A stretch of DNA of 64,000 nt from Chryseobacterium sp. KLBC 52 (GTDB taxonomy: Bacteria; Bacteroidota; Bacteroidia; Flavobacteriales; Weeksellaceae), in contig NZ_QDFZ01000015.1 of the NCBI RefSeq assembly GCF_003347605.1, positions 62,001-126,000 of the forward strand, given 5' to 3'. Under the pieces are notes generated by a model, which had not been told where the DNA came from, did not search any database, and saw only the letters and a program-made list of their open reading frames with translations. Positions 32,865 through 41,629 of the stretch are shown in pieces; position 1 is the stretch's first letter; each line of letters opens with the position of its first letter. The translations under genes were made by a program, and so were the position numbers.

Positions 32865-34115
32865 ATGAAAAAACTTTTAACCTTATTCTTTACCGCATTA
32901 GCTCTGTTATCATTTTCCCAGGACAGAAAAGAGATCGGAAATACTTTCATTAAAGCTTTGCTTATAGATAAAAATGCGGAAAAAGCACATTCTTATTTCG
33001 ATCCTTCCGTAGCAGGGCAAATTCCGGTGGATCAGCTTAAAGCCATTCCAGAACAGCTTCATAGCCAGGTTGGAGGATTTAAAAATATCCTTGAAGTAAA
33101 TAATGAAGGAAACACCTACTATTACTATTCCGAATTTGAAAAAACAAAACTTGACATTCAAATTACTTTTGGAGATAATAATAAAATGCTGGGTTTCTTT
33201 TTAGTTCCGCATAAAACATTTGAAAAACCAGACGAGAAAACCACACTTAAAATAAAAAGTGATGGAATTGAACTGAATGGAACGTTGTTGCTTCCTCCTT
33301 CCAACAATAAAAAGAAACTGGTTATTTTCGTTCATGGCTCAGGAGCACATGACAGAGACGAAACCATTGGGGAAAACAAGCCGTTTAAAGACATTGCAGA
33401 ATATCTTTTAGCCAACGGAATTTCTTCTTACCGATATGATAAAAGAACCTATTCCTACCCTGAGACATTTAATGAAAAATCTACTGTAGAAGCGGAAACG
33501 ATCAATGATGCCGTAAACGCAGCTCTTTATTTTAAAAATAATGCTGATTATAAAGGATATCAGATTATCATTCTTGGGCATAGCCAGGGAGCGTATATGA
33601 TGCCAAAAATTGCCGAAAAGGCTCAGGTTTCAAAATATGTTTTTATGGCTGGAAATGCGAGACCATTGCAGGATTTATTAGTGGAACAGTATGATTATCT
33701 TCATGCTTTAGATCCAGCTAAATTTCCTGCTGAGGCTGTTCAGAAAGTGAAAAAGGAGGTAGCATTTTTAAATTCGTCTAAATTTAATGTAAGTTCACCT
33801 TCATCAGAGCTTCCTTTGGGACAATCTGCATCCTATTGGAAATATTTGAAGGATTACAATCAGCTTAATGAAGTTAAAAAAGTAAAAGCTCCCATGTTTT
33901 TTGCACAGGGCGGAAGAGATTATCAGGTAACTGAGAAAGATTTCAGCCTTTGGAAAGAAACATTGAAAAATGATAAGACTGCTGTATTTAAGTTTTATCC
34001 TACATTAAGTCACTTATTCATTGCAGGTTCTGGAAAACCCTCTCCAAAAGACTATGAAACGAAAGGGAAAGTGGATGAACAGTTTTTAAAAGATTTGGTT
34101 CAATTTATTCTGTAA
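32865..34115 (+). CDS. Secreted alpha/beta hydrolase with an N-terminal DUF3887-like domain
   Basis: 416 residues from the ATG giving MKKLLTLFFTALALLSFSQ, a clean signal peptide. Residues 20-115 resemble the DUF3887 (NTF2-like) domain often joined to hydrolases. The alpha/beta hydrolase core has the oxyanion-hole segment VIFVHGSGAHDRDE, the nucleophile elbow ILGHSQGAYM, and a late Asp/His pair (GGRDYQVTE, LSHLFIAG). It probably acts as an esterase in the periplasm. It is the last gene of the forward flexirubin arm, before a terminator. Confidence 0.85.
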   Translation: MKKLLTLFFTALALLSFSQDRKEIGNTFIKALLIDKNAEKAHSYFDPSVAGQIPVDQLKAIPEQLHSQVGGFKNILEVNNEGNTYYYYSEFEKTKLDIQITFGDNNKMLGFFLVPHKTFEKPDEKTTLKIKSDGIELNGTLLLPPSNNKKKLVIFVHGSGAHDRDETIGENKPFKDIAEYLLANGISSYRYDKRTYSYPETFNEKSTVEAETINDAVNAALYFKNNADYKGYQIIILGHSQGAYMMPKIAEKAQVSKYVFMAGNARPLQDLLVEQYDYLHALDPAKFPAEAVQKVKKEVAFLNSSKFNVSSPSSELPLGQSASYWKYLKDYNQLNEVKKVKAPMFFAQGGRDYQVTEKDFSLWKETLKNDKTAVFKFYPTLSHLFIAGSGKPSPKDYETKGKVDEQFLKDLVQFIL

Positions 34116-34157
34116 TAATGTATTCAACGTAAAATAGAAAATAATATTCATTGTGAT

Positions 34158-34186
34158 AGGCCTGGAACTTTATTCCGGGCTTTTTA
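34158..34186. terminator. Terminator between converging arms
   Basis: GCCTGGAA, loop CTTTAT, TTCCGGGC and a T run form a hairpin with one G-T pair. It lies between the hydrolase gene and the convergent glycosyltransferase gene and overlaps the latter's stop codon. Confidence 0.7.
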
Positions 34187-35356
34187 GTTGTTTTCCGGGC
34201 TTACTTTATTCAGAAACAAAAAAGAAGCTATTCCTGCAACAGCAGAAAGTGTGGTGCTTAAAATAAAACTGCCGATAACATATTGCAGAAGATTGTTCTT
34301 AATCAGCTCAAAGTTTAAATCCTGATTTAATAGATCACTATCACCACTTACAAATGGTGCTCCCAGAAATAGAGAGGCTGCAATAATAAAAGGAATAAAA
34401 GGAGGGAGACTTACATTGGAGGCTACAAATGCAAGGACTTTATTGAGTTTAAAAAGTACAGATAAGCTGATCACCAGAAGCGTCTGAAATCCCCAGAAAG
34501 GTGAAAGTCCTATAAAAACTCCCAGTGCTATAGAAAATGCTTTCGTACGGTTACTTCCGTCACTTTCTAACACGTCTTCCTGTATGAATCTTTTAAAGCT
34601 TTTTTTTTTGAAATTATTCACGAAATTTCTCGGAATAATATAAAGTAGAGTAATCGTTACCAGAATCGTATTCAGAATACTGATTCTCGTAAAATCTTTG
34701 AAAGGTCTGAAATGCGAAACCCGCTCCGCCGGATCATATAAAACCTTAATCGGAACATTTTTTACCGGAACATGCCTCCATGCAGTTCTTACAATGATTT
34801 CGATCTCAAATTCAAACTTAGGCGTAAAGTATTTTTTTGGAATTTTATGCAAAGGATAAAGCCTGTAGCCGGACTGTGTATCTTCCAGCTTGATACCGGT
34901 TTCAAACCAGAACCAGAAATTGGAAAAACGGTTTCCGAAACTGCTTTTCTTAGGAATACCATCCTGAGACATATTTCTGTTTCCGATCAGAAGAACTTCC
35001 TCTTTTTCCTGAAGAAGGGCTTCTACAAATACCGGAATATCATCCGGATAATGCTGCCCATCCGAATCGATGGTGATGGCGTAATCATATCCTGACTTCT
35101 TTGCTGCTCTGAAACCTGTTTTAAGACCATTTCCTTTTCCTTTGTTCTGCGGAAGGGAAATCACCGTAATCTGAGGATATTGAGAAAGAATCTGTACGGT
35201 AGAATCTGTAGAACCATCATTGACCACGATAATACTTTCGGTGTAGTCGAGAACGCCGTCAATAACCCTCTTCAGGGTTTTTTCATTATTGTAGGTAGGT
35301 ATTAAAACGCATATCTTCTTTTCGGAAATAGCGTCTTGTACTTCAGCAAGCAACAT
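34184..35356 (-). CDS. Family 2 glycosyltransferase fused to a DUF2062 membrane domain
   Basis: 390 residues. The N-terminal GT-A domain (about 12-235) is of the dolichyl-phosphate mannose synthase kind: CVLIPTYNNEKTLKRVI, IIVVNDGSTDST, and the metal-binding DSDGQHYPDD. The C-terminal part (about 260-390) is a DUF2062 domain with three hydrophobic segments (IALGVFIGLSPFWGFQTLLV). Such fusions occur in aryl polyene/flexirubin-type loci as I recall, but the acceptor is unknown. It is the last gene of the long reverse arm, four bases after the preceding stop. Confidence 0.85.
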   Translation of the reverse strand: MLLAEVQDAISEKKICVLIPTYNNEKTLKRVIDGVLDYTESIIVVNDGSTDSTVQILSQYPQITVISLPQNKGKGNGLKTGFRAAKKSGYDYAITIDSDGQHYPDDIPVFVEALLQEKEEVLLIGNRNMSQDGIPKKSSFGNRFSNFWFWFETGIKLEDTQSGYRLYPLHKIPKKYFTPKFEFEIEIIVRTAWRHVPVKNVPIKVLYDPAERVSHFRPFKDFTRISILNTILVTITLLYIIPRNFVNNFKKKSFKRFIQEDVLESDGSNRTKAFSIALGVFIGLSPFWGFQTLLVISLSVLFKLNKVLAFVASNVSLPPFIPFIIAASLFLGAPFVSGDSDLLNQDLNFELIKNNLLQYVIGSFILSTTLSAVAGIASFLFLNKVSPENN

Positions 35357-35360
35357 TTTT

Positions 35361-35837
35361 TTATTTTAAAGTGGCTCTTTCAGCCTCTGTCATGGTTTTA
35401 GACTGCATTGCAAACCTTTTGATATAGCTTTTTAATGCTGTATTCTGTTTGCTGTAATTGTTCAACAGGAATGCTTTATCATCTTTCAAACTTCCACGAT
35501 ATCCTACAATTTTCGGAATATTTTCCTGAACGCTCATTCTGATCAGACGTAATTCCGCATTATTAGGATTGCTTTTGATAATGCTTTCAAGACTTGTTGC
35601 TCCTGTTTTTACCAGTGATTTTCTGTTGCTTTTAGCAATTTTTGCCTCCATAATCTTTGCTGCTGCCTTGTATCCTGCAGTGACTGCATCAGAACCGGAT
35701 TGTTTGTCCGCTGTTTCAATGAAGTTTTGTGTATTGCTATTAGATTCATTGGCTTTAGCATAGCTGTTTCTCAAGGTTTCAAGATCAGATTGAAAGAAAA
35801 AAACAAATGCTGCTATGAATGATAAGATTAGTTTCAT
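35361..35837 (-). CDS. Periplasmic helical protein of unknown function
   Basis: 158 residues with a signal-like N terminus (MKLILSFIAAFVFFFQ). The rest is predicted mostly helical, rich in Ala, Lys, Asn and Ser (AVTAGYKAAAKIMEAKIAKS, LESIIKSNPNNAELRLIRMS), with TPR-like spacing. No family is recognised by name. Its start overlaps the stop of the dehydratase gene by four bases, so it is part of the flexirubin reverse arm, perhaps an accessory envelope factor. Confidence 0.65.
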   Translation of the reverse strand: MKLILSFIAAFVFFFQSDLETLRNSYAKANESNSNTQNFIETADKQSGSDAVTAGYKAAAKIMEAKIAKSNRKSLVKTGATSLESIIKSNPNNAELRLIRMSVQENIPKIVGYRGSLKDDKAFLLNNYSKQNTALKSYIKRFAMQSKTMTEAERATLK

Positions 35838-36214
35838 GACGATATTTTTTTATAGCTTACAGACAATTTCAATGCAATAGTCTCGCCAAAAGAAGTCGTG
35901 TTTTTTACTTTAACATCTTCTTCATTTTCAGCAATATCCAGGTTAAGTACCAGATCAGGTGTTTCAAAAGGATTGATAATTGCCATGAACTTTACATTGG
36001 AAGCTGTTTTCAGAAATAACTTTGAACCTGTAAATTCCTCAGTCAGTTCCTTAATAATCTGCATCATACAAACACCTGGAGTTACCGGATTTCCAGGGAA
36101 ATGCCCTTTGAAAATCTCGTGGTCTTTATTCAGGTGAATATGAGCGGTAAATTTTCCGTCTTCTGTCTTATCGTATGATGTTAAAGTATAAAAATCTGTA
36201 AGAATCGTTTGCAT
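35834..36214 (-). CDS. FabZ-like 3-hydroxyacyl-ACP dehydratase (hot-dog fold)
   Basis: 126 residues with the FabZ/FabA core motif FKGHFPGNPVTPGVCMMQ, where H38 is the catalytic His. The position of the catalytic acid (Glu or Asp in typical FabZ) is less clear in VCMMQIIKE. It would remove water from 3-hydroxyacyl-ACP to give the trans double bonds of the polyene. It is the only hot-dog protein of the locus with an intact HFPG motif, so it is the best candidate for the iterative dehydratase. Confidence 0.85.
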   Translation of the reverse strand: MQTILTDFYTLTSYDKTEDGKFTAHIHLNKDHEIFKGHFPGNPVTPGVCMMQIIKELTEEFTGSKLFLKTASNVKFMAIINPFETPDLVLNLDIAENEEDVKVKNTTSFGETIALKLSVSYKKISS

Positions 36215-36218
36215 GATC

Positions 36219-36818
36219 TTATTTTTTAAGATTAAATGTATAATACATTCCCACCTGGAATGTTACGTTGGTATTGTCATTGTTAATATGTACAAAACCT
36301 TTTTTAATTCGGGCCTCAACGCCTATATTTTTTGTAATATCATAACCGGCTCCAAATAACAGTCCCAAATCTGCCTCAATAGGGGAATCGATATTTTTAT
36401 GATCTGTCAGAAGTTCCAAGGTCGGACCAAAATGAATATTAAACTTTTCAAAATAGAATTTATTCACTACTGCTCCTCCTACATAAGAAAGTGTCGCTGT
36501 TTTTGAAGAAACAGCAGGATTCTGGCTTTCAAATCTTGCGCCCTGGCGGGTATAATAAATTTCCGGCTGAAGAGCATAGAATTTTGCAAACCGGATATTG
36601 GCCTGGAAACCTATGTAGAAATCCACTTTTGATTTGATATCATAAGCATTGGTACCATAGTGATATCCCTGATTGTCATTATAATAAAAGGACTCATAAG
36701 CAGGTCCGTCAGAGATATGTGAAATATTGGCACCTACTCTGATTCCCGGATTGAAAGTGACCTGGGCAAAAGATAAGGCGGAGAAAAGTGCAAAAAGCAA
36801 GAAATATATTTTTTTCAT
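36219..36818 (-). CDS. Outer-membrane beta-barrel protein (porin-like, OmpA-type barrel)
   Basis: 199 residues with a signal peptide (MKKIYFLLFALFSALSFAQ) and an N-terminal beta-strand FNPGIRVGANISHISDG. About eight amphipathic strands follow, ending in an aromatic (FQVGMYYTFNLKK), as expected for an outer-membrane barrel of the PorT/OMP_b-brl kind. The Tyr-rich stretch at about 40-60 may be an external loop. It lies in the reverse arm between the dehydratase and a lipoprotein gene, which fits an outer-membrane end point for the pigment (inference). Confidence 0.8.
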   Translation of the reverse strand: MKKIYFLLFALFSALSFAQVTFNPGIRVGANISHISDGPAYESFYYNDNQGYHYGTNAYDIKSKVDFYIGFQANIRFAKFYALQPEIYYTRQGARFESQNPAVSSKTATLSYVGGAVVNKFYFEKFNIHFGPTLELLTDHKNIDSPIEADLGLLFGAGYDITKNIGVEARIKKGFVHINNDNTNVTFQVGMYYTFNLKK

Positions 36819-36825
36819 GTGAAAT

Positions 36826-37461
36826 TTATTCCGTTTCGGTTATTTGAAATAGTTTTATATTGATCTTAAAGTCCTTGTGCTGCAGGTTTAAGCTGTCTGC
36901 GAAGATAGGTTTTTTTGCATCAAAAGTGAAATCGATTTTCTCCTTGTTGTTTTTTGTATAAATAATCTGCTTCAGCAAATTATTTTCTTTGTTGAAAAAA
37001 AGATAATAGCTTTTATTTTCGATTTTTGAAAGATAGATGTTAGCATGATCATTTTCAAAGCTTTCATTGACAGAATATTTTCTTTTCAGAAGCTGCTGAA
37101 AGTCATTTTTTAGAAAGTTGATCACGATTTTTTTATCCAGATCGGGAAGTACATAATTCAGTTTGAAATTCTCATCAGAAACCTCAAAGTCAATCAATTT
37201 ATTGCCAAAATCTGAAGTTAAAGCAACGCGGTGTGTCGTTTCATTCAGTTTTTTGATGATCAGAATTCCGCTCACATGGTTTTTATAAATGTCCATCTGG
37301 CATTTGTAGACATAATCTTCACCGGAAGAAAAGTATAAATTTTCAACCACTTTCTCAGAGGAAGAAACGGGCTTTGCATCTGCTAACTGATACGTTTTAC
37401 AGGAAACAGCCAGTATCAGAACAAGGCTATAAAGAAAACTCTGACGCAGGAATGGAGGCAT
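36826..37461 (-). CDS. Putative outer-membrane lipoprotein of the pigment locus
   Basis: 211 residues from the ATG giving MPPFLRQSFLYSLVLILAVS then C21, a lipoprotein signal with the lipobox AVSC; the in-frame TTG 24 bases earlier is less likely. The mature protein is beta-rich with alternating strands (YVYKCQMDIYKNHVSGILII, HRVALTSDFGNKLIDFEVSD), recalling LolA/LolB-type or DUF3261 folds. It overlaps the lolA gene by 35 bases. As partner of the adjacent LolA it may be a LolB-like acceptor, but no family was confirmed. Confidence 0.68.
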   Translation of the reverse strand: MPPFLRQSFLYSLVLILAVSCKTYQLADAKPVSSSEKVVENLYFSSGEDYVYKCQMDIYKNHVSGILIIKKLNETTHRVALTSDFGNKLIDFEVSDENFKLNYVLPDLDKKIVINFLKNDFQQLLKRKYSVNESFENDHANIYLSKIENKSYYLFFNKENNLLKQIIYTKNNKEKIDFTFDAKKPIFADSLNLQHKDFKINIKLFQITETE

Positions 37462-38053
37462 TGATCTTTGTATTTTTGAAAACAATATTGGTGGTATCTC
37501 CGGAAGCTTCAGTCATATTCACTTGGGAAACCGTCGATTGGTTCTTTGGGAAGTAAAGCTCAATCTGCTTGATGTATTTCAACAGCTGCGATGTCTTCGG
37601 AATAAACTTCGCTACGTTGTAATTTCCGTTTTTAAAATAGGTTACGGTGAACTCCGGATCATTGAACATCGTTCCGTTTGAGCTTCCTACAATCAGCTTA
37701 TTGATTTTTTCAAATGTTTTGCTCTTGGCATCTACAGAAGACTTTTTCCCCTGATCATTGATGAAGATCTTGTTGCTTTTAAAAACAATACTATACTGAT
37801 ATGGTTTCGTATACTTCCAGCTCAGCATATTGGGTGTCTGCAAAGACATTTTTCCATAGGTAACAATACTTTTATCCAGGAAATCCATTTTTTTGGTCTG
37901 GGTAAAATCGCTCTGCAACGTTTTAATTTCTTTCGTGTCTGAAGAAACCTTCGATACAAATGCTTTGGCTTCAGCTCCTGACATTGCGGTATTTTGCGCA
38001 AAAAAGAAACCGGAAACCAGTAAGAATGCTCCGAAAGCAATATTTTTAATCAT
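37427..38053 (-). CDS. lolA: Outer-membrane lipoprotein carrier protein LolA family
   Basis: 208 residues with a signal peptide (about 1-20, MIKNIAFGAFLLVSGFFFAQ). The LolA core is recognised by IKTLQSDFTQTKKMDFLDK, TYGKMSLQTPNMLSWKYTKP, KIFINDQGKKSS and a C-terminal beta segment VNMTEASGDTTNIVFKNTKI. LolA moves lipid-anchored molecules across the periplasm. LolA homologues are common in aryl polyene clusters, where they are thought to carry the product or its lipid form. It is tightly packed between the deacetylase and lipoprotein genes (overlaps at both ends). Confidence 0.88.
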   Translation of the reverse strand: MIKNIAFGAFLLVSGFFFAQNTAMSGAEAKAFVSKVSSDTKEIKTLQSDFTQTKKMDFLDKSIVTYGKMSLQTPNMLSWKYTKPYQYSIVFKSNKIFINDQGKKSSVDAKSKTFEKINKLIVGSSNGTMFNDPEFTVTYFKNGNYNVAKFIPKTSQLLKYIKQIELYFPKNQSTVSQVNMTEASGDTTNIVFKNTKINASIPASEFSL

Positions 38054-38801
38054 TTCTATTTGAATTTATCACTGTATCAACAGTAAAGGTTGAATATTTT
38101 TTATCCCTCAAAAATACTAATAAATTGGTCAGCACCCGAAAGGTCTTTTCCGAAGTGTCGTGAAGAAGGATAATACTCCCATTTTTAAGGCCTTTCGTCA
38201 CTCTGTTGTAGATTTTCTTTTCGTCATCAATGATGGTATCCAATGACCGGACATTCCAACCGATGCTTACTTTATTTGTTTTTTTGATCGCTTTTGCAAT
38301 ATTCGGATTCGTTACTCCAAACGGCGGTCTGTAGAGATTGGTCTTGATATTTCCCACATTTTTCATGACTTTATCACATTTTTCAATCTCTTCAATCATT
38401 TTTGAAGTCGATAAAAACCCTGTGGAATTGGAATGCGATAGGGTATGATTTCCAATCGTATGACCTTCTGCAATAATTCTCTGAAACGTCTCAGGATATT
38501 TTTCAATCTGTCTTCCGATACAGAAAAAAGTTGCTTTTATCTGATGTTCTTTAAGCAGGTCTAAAAACTTTGGTGTAAACTCAGTCGGTCCGTCATCAAA
38601 CGTAAGTGCTACTTCTTTGATTCTGGTCCGTTTATGGGTAATACTGTTGACAAAATAGCCCAGTTCAATATCAAATGAACCCCAGACAACGACTGCAGAA
38701 AAAGCAAAAAAACAAAACAGATACACCCAGATACTTCCGTGGAACGCATAAATAAAAACGTTACAGAAAAGGTAGAACAGGATGAAGGGATAGTGTTTCA
38801 T
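38046..38801 (-). CDS. Polysaccharide-deacetylase-family protein (NodB homology)
   Basis: 251 residues with an N-terminal membrane region (about 5-45, two hydrophobic segments). The NodB domain begins EVALTFDDGPTEFTPKFLDL (metal-binding and base Asp pair), continues GHTIGNHTLSHSNS (His ligands of the metal) and RPPFGVTNPN, and ends near ILLHDTSEKT. All metal ligands are present. The family removes acetyl groups from carbohydrates such as peptidoglycan or chitin oligosaccharides. The link to flexirubin is by position only. It overlaps lolA by eight bases. Confidence 0.87.
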   Translation of the reverse strand: MKHYPFILFYLFCNVFIYAFHGSIWVYLFCFFAFSAVVVWGSFDIELGYFVNSITHKRTRIKEVALTFDDGPTEFTPKFLDLLKEHQIKATFFCIGRQIEKYPETFQRIIAEGHTIGNHTLSHSNSTGFLSTSKMIEEIEKCDKVMKNVGNIKTNLYRPPFGVTNPNIAKAIKKTNKVSIGWNVRSLDTIIDDEKKIYNRVTKGLKNGSIILLHDTSEKTFRVLTNLLVFLRDKKYSTFTVDTVINSNRND

Positions 38802-38847
38802 TGCTGATTGTTTTTTATTGTTAAACTTCTGGAATGTATACCCATTT

Positions 38848-38925
38848 TGTCATTCTGAGTGTAGCGAAGCGAAATGAAGAATCTATCATATAAAAAGCAG
38901 AGATTCTTCCTTCGTCAGAATGACA
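38848..38925. repeat. Dispersed palindromic repeat, family A copy 2
   Basis: TGTCATTCTGAGTGTAGCGA starts the left arm and TTCGTCAGAATGACA ends the right arm. The inner part pairs GAAGAATCT with AGATTCTTC. It matches the element inside the terminator at 11738-11818. It lies between the chain-length-factor-like gene and the deacetylase gene, in the middle of the reverse arm. Confidence 0.85.
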
Positions 38926-38954
38926 GCAGCACTGTTTTTATTACTCCTCTTCAA

Positions 38955-40016
38955 TTATGCCTTCTCCAATAACACCAAACTGTGATCATCACCTCCCAGA
39001 TGATTGTAAAGAAGGACATTCTTCACGTTTTCTTTTTTCATAGAATTGATCATCATGATTTCCGGAATCTGCTGTTCCTTAAGGATATGACAGGCTATAA
39101 AAGTTGAAAAACCACTTGCCGTATTAAATTCTCCGCTCAAATGTTTGTAATACAGCTGTGCTGAATCCGGAAACAGATCCATTGCTTTTGTATAATACAT
39201 ATCTGATTGCGCATCTCCACTGAACCCTAAAATAACCGCATCAATATCATGAGTTGAAAGGTTGTTTTGAACTAAGAACTTTTGGATAAAATCCTGTACT
39301 TCACTCAATTCAATTGTGTTGCTGATATGGATATTTTTAAGCTTAGCGTAAGAGTTTTCGGTCTTATCTTTTCCTACAACGAAAAAGCTGGCTCCTTCAC
39401 CCCAGATCACGCCATTAGTATTAGAATTCAGATAATCTACAGGAAGATCAGCTTCTTTTTTGATCGTATTATTTAGGCAATAAAGTTCCATGGTTCTGTC
39501 TGTCTGCTCATCTGTAGAACCTACCAGAACATTTTCTGCTTCTCCGTCATTGATCTGAAGCTGGGCATCCAGTAATGAAAACTCCAGTGAGGAAGAAGTA
39601 TTTACATAGGTGAAGTTATACGCATGACATTGTAACCCCAGAGCAATCTGTCCGGCTACCGTATTGTGAGTAGACTGGATGAAAAAGGTAGGCGTAAGGA
39701 ACTCTTCATGATTATCAATCACGTTTTTCAGAAACTTTTCAGAATCCTGCGAACAGCCCATTCCTGTTCCTACGATGATAGCATCCGGTTTTTCAATTCC
39801 AGCTTCCTTCAATGCGTGATGAGAGGCTACAGAACTCATTTTTACTGTTTTAGACATCCTTCTGATCATCGCAGGCGGAATGAACTCTTTGTAATTAGGT
39901 TCTATCGCTTTAATGATGTTTGAAGAATTTCCAGGAGTAAGGTTCTGAAGAATATTTTCGTTTAAAGTGTCCTGAACCGAGATACAGGATGCACTGTTGA
40001 TGTATACTGCACTCAT
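38955..40016 (-). CDS. Ketosynthase-like protein without active-site Cys (chain-length-factor type)
   Basis: 353 residues with a thiolase-like fold. Where active ketosynthases have TAC followed by Ser, this protein reads VNTSSSLEFSL, so the Cys is replaced by Ser (S142). The first active-site His motif (HGT) is also absent (VILGFSGDAQSDM), while the LYYKHLSGEFNTASG region retains its His. Proteins of this kind pair with a real ketosynthase and set chain length in type II polyketide and aryl polyene systems. The adjacent gene, overlapping by four bases, encodes such a ketosynthase, which supports a heterodimer. Confidence 0.82.
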   Translation of the reverse strand: MSAVYINSASCISVQDTLNENILQNLTPGNSSNIIKAIEPNYKEFIPPAMIRRMSKTVKMSSVASHHALKEAGIEKPDAIIVGTGMGCSQDSEKFLKNVIDNHEEFLTPTFFIQSTHNTVAGQIALGLQCHAYNFTYVNTSSSLEFSLLDAQLQINDGEAENVLVGSTDEQTDRTMELYCLNNTIKKEADLPVDYLNSNTNGVIWGEGASFFVVGKDKTENSYAKLKNIHISNTIELSEVQDFIQKFLVQNNLSTHDIDAVILGFSGDAQSDMYYTKAMDLFPDSAQLYYKHLSGEFNTASGFSTFIACHILKEQQIPEIMMINSMKKENVKNVLLYNHLGGDDHSLVLLEKA

Positions 40017-41212
40017 GATTTTGAGAAAATTAAGGTGGAACAGTTTCCTCCAAATCCAAATGAGTTAGAAAGTACATGATTAATGTTTTTCTCTTTCAAT
40101 TCGGTAACAGGAGTAAGATCAAACTCTTCCATTTTTGTTTTGAAATTCAGGTTCGGGAAGATCACGCTGTTTTGCATGGCTAGAATTGAAAATACGGCTT
40201 CAATTCCTGCCGCAGCAGCTAAAGTATGTCCTGTAAATGCTTTTGTGGAGCTGAATTCAGGCACCTGGTTTTCTCCGAATATTCTGATCATGGCAATCCC
40301 CTCAGATAAATCGTTATTGGGAGTAGCCGTTCCGTGAACGTTGATATAATCTATATTTTCTTTTTCCAATCCGGAGATTTTCAGAGCTTGCTGCATCGCT
40401 AAAAATGCACCCTGCCCGTTTTCTGAAGATGCCGTCTGATGGTGTGCATCATTGGCATTTCCATATCCGGAAAGATAAGCGAGAACTTTTTTATTTTCTT
40501 TTTTGACCATTTCTTCAGATTCAAGGACTAAGAAAGCCGCAGCTTCCCCAAGGTTCAGGCCTTTTCTGTTGTTGTCAAAAGGAGTGTTGTAGGAATCCGT
40601 AAGAATCATCAGCGTATTGAATCCATTCAAAGTAAATTTTGAAAGCGAATCTGTTCCTCCGACAATTACACGATCCAAAACTCCGTTTTTAATCAGTTTA
40701 GCACCCATCATAATGGCATTGGCTGCTGATGAACAGGCAGTACTGATGGTAGAAACCATGCCCTTCAATCCCAGATAATCAGCAATAGCCAATGAGGAAT
40801 TTCCGGCATCATGAGCGTCAATATATTTTTGCTTTTCAGGGAAGTCTTCGTAAGAGTAGAAGTATTTTTCAGTGATATCCATTCCGCCTACACTGGTAGA
40901 AGAAATCAAGCCGGTTCTGTAACCATTGATATCTGAAATTCCTGCACTTTCTACAGCTTCCTTCGCAGCGAGCATTCCCAATAAAGAAGTTCTTGTTACA
41001 TTATTGTCTTCATCAAGCTGAAGCTGTTGTACAAGTTCTTCATTGGATAATTTTATTTCACCTGTTTTAATAGCTCCGGCATGACGGGTTTCAAACATTT
41101 CGATATCTGAAATTCCATGTTTTCCGGATTGCAATGAAATAAAATTTTCCTCCACATTGTTTCCGATGGAGGAAATGATGCCCATTCCCGTTATGGCAAT
41201 TTTTTGACTCAT
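40013..41212 (-). CDS. Beta-ketoacyl-ACP synthase (FabF-type), likely partner of the CLF-like protein
   Basis: 399 residues from the ATG giving MSQKIAITGMGI; an in-frame TTG nine bases earlier is less likely. The triad is C160 in VSTISTACSSAANAI, His in INVHGTATPNNDLSE and His in AFTGHTLAAAAGIEA. The ending LSNSFGFGGNCSTLI is typical. It should carry out decarboxylative condensation with malonyl-ACP. Gene overlap with the CLF-like gene indicates coupled synthesis. Confidence 0.92.
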   Translation of the reverse strand: MSQKIAITGMGIISSIGNNVEENFISLQSGKHGISDIEMFETRHAGAIKTGEIKLSNEELVQQLQLDEDNNVTRTSLLGMLAAKEAVESAGISDINGYRTGLISSTSVGGMDITEKYFYSYEDFPEKQKYIDAHDAGNSSLAIADYLGLKGMVSTISTACSSAANAIMMGAKLIKNGVLDRVIVGGTDSLSKFTLNGFNTLMILTDSYNTPFDNNRKGLNLGEAAAFLVLESEEMVKKENKKVLAYLSGYGNANDAHHQTASSENGQGAFLAMQQALKISGLEKENIDYINVHGTATPNNDLSEGIAMIRIFGENQVPEFSSTKAFTGHTLAAAAGIEAVFSILAMQNSVIFPNLNFKTKMEEFDLTPVTELKEKNINHVLSNSFGFGGNCSTLIFSKS

Positions 41213-41226
41213 GGTATTCAATAATG

Positions 41227-41273
41227 TAACAATGTATCAATCGAATCATTTACCAATAATTGCTACATTGTTA
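41227..41273. repeat. Inverted repeat TAACAATGTA
   Basis: TAACAATGTATCAAT (41227-41241) and ATTGCTACATTGTTA (41259-41273) pair in 14 of 15 positions around a 17-nt loop. Fragments of the same sequence occur in the next gap (41555-41629) and at 28150-28213. No T run follows on the minus strand, so it is more likely a dispersed element or an mRNA hairpin than a terminator. Confidence 0.65.
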
Positions 41274-41296
41274 CACTGTTAGATTGTTATATTAAT

Positions 41297-41554
41297 TTAT
41301 TTTGTTCTGTTGTCCTCGATGAATTTTGCCATCGTATCGATAGATTGGAAAATCTCTTTTCCTTTTTTAGGATCAGCTAATTTTATTCCATAGTCTTTAT
41401 CAAGAAGAACAATCAGTTCCAGAGCGTCGATAGAATCTAATCCTAATCCACCTCCGAACAATGGATCAGTATCTTTGATTTCTTCTACAGATACATCTTC
41501 AAGGTTAAGAACTTCGATAATTTTGTGTTTCAATTCTGTTTTTAAGTTTTCCAT
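41297..41554 (-). CDS. Acyl carrier protein
   Basis: 85 residues. S41 in LGGGLGLDSIDALELIVLL (shown from G34) is the phosphopantetheine site. The DPLFGGGLGLDSID form is characteristic of carrier proteins in aryl polyene and related type II systems. It lies between the ketosynthase-like fragment gene and the ketosynthase gene and is likely the polyene chain carrier. Gaps of about 75 bp with hairpin-forming repeats on each side may help adjust its expression relative to its neighbours. Confidence 0.93.
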   Translation of the reverse strand: MENLKTELKHKIIEVLNLEDVSVEEIKDTDPLFGGGLGLDSIDALELIVLLDKDYGIKLADPKKGKEIFQSIDTMAKFIEDNRTK

Positions 41555-41629
41555 AATTCAGTTGGTTTATCAGCGCTTCAGCATATCATGAAGATCATTA
41601 CATCATTGCACTGTTATATTGTTACATTT

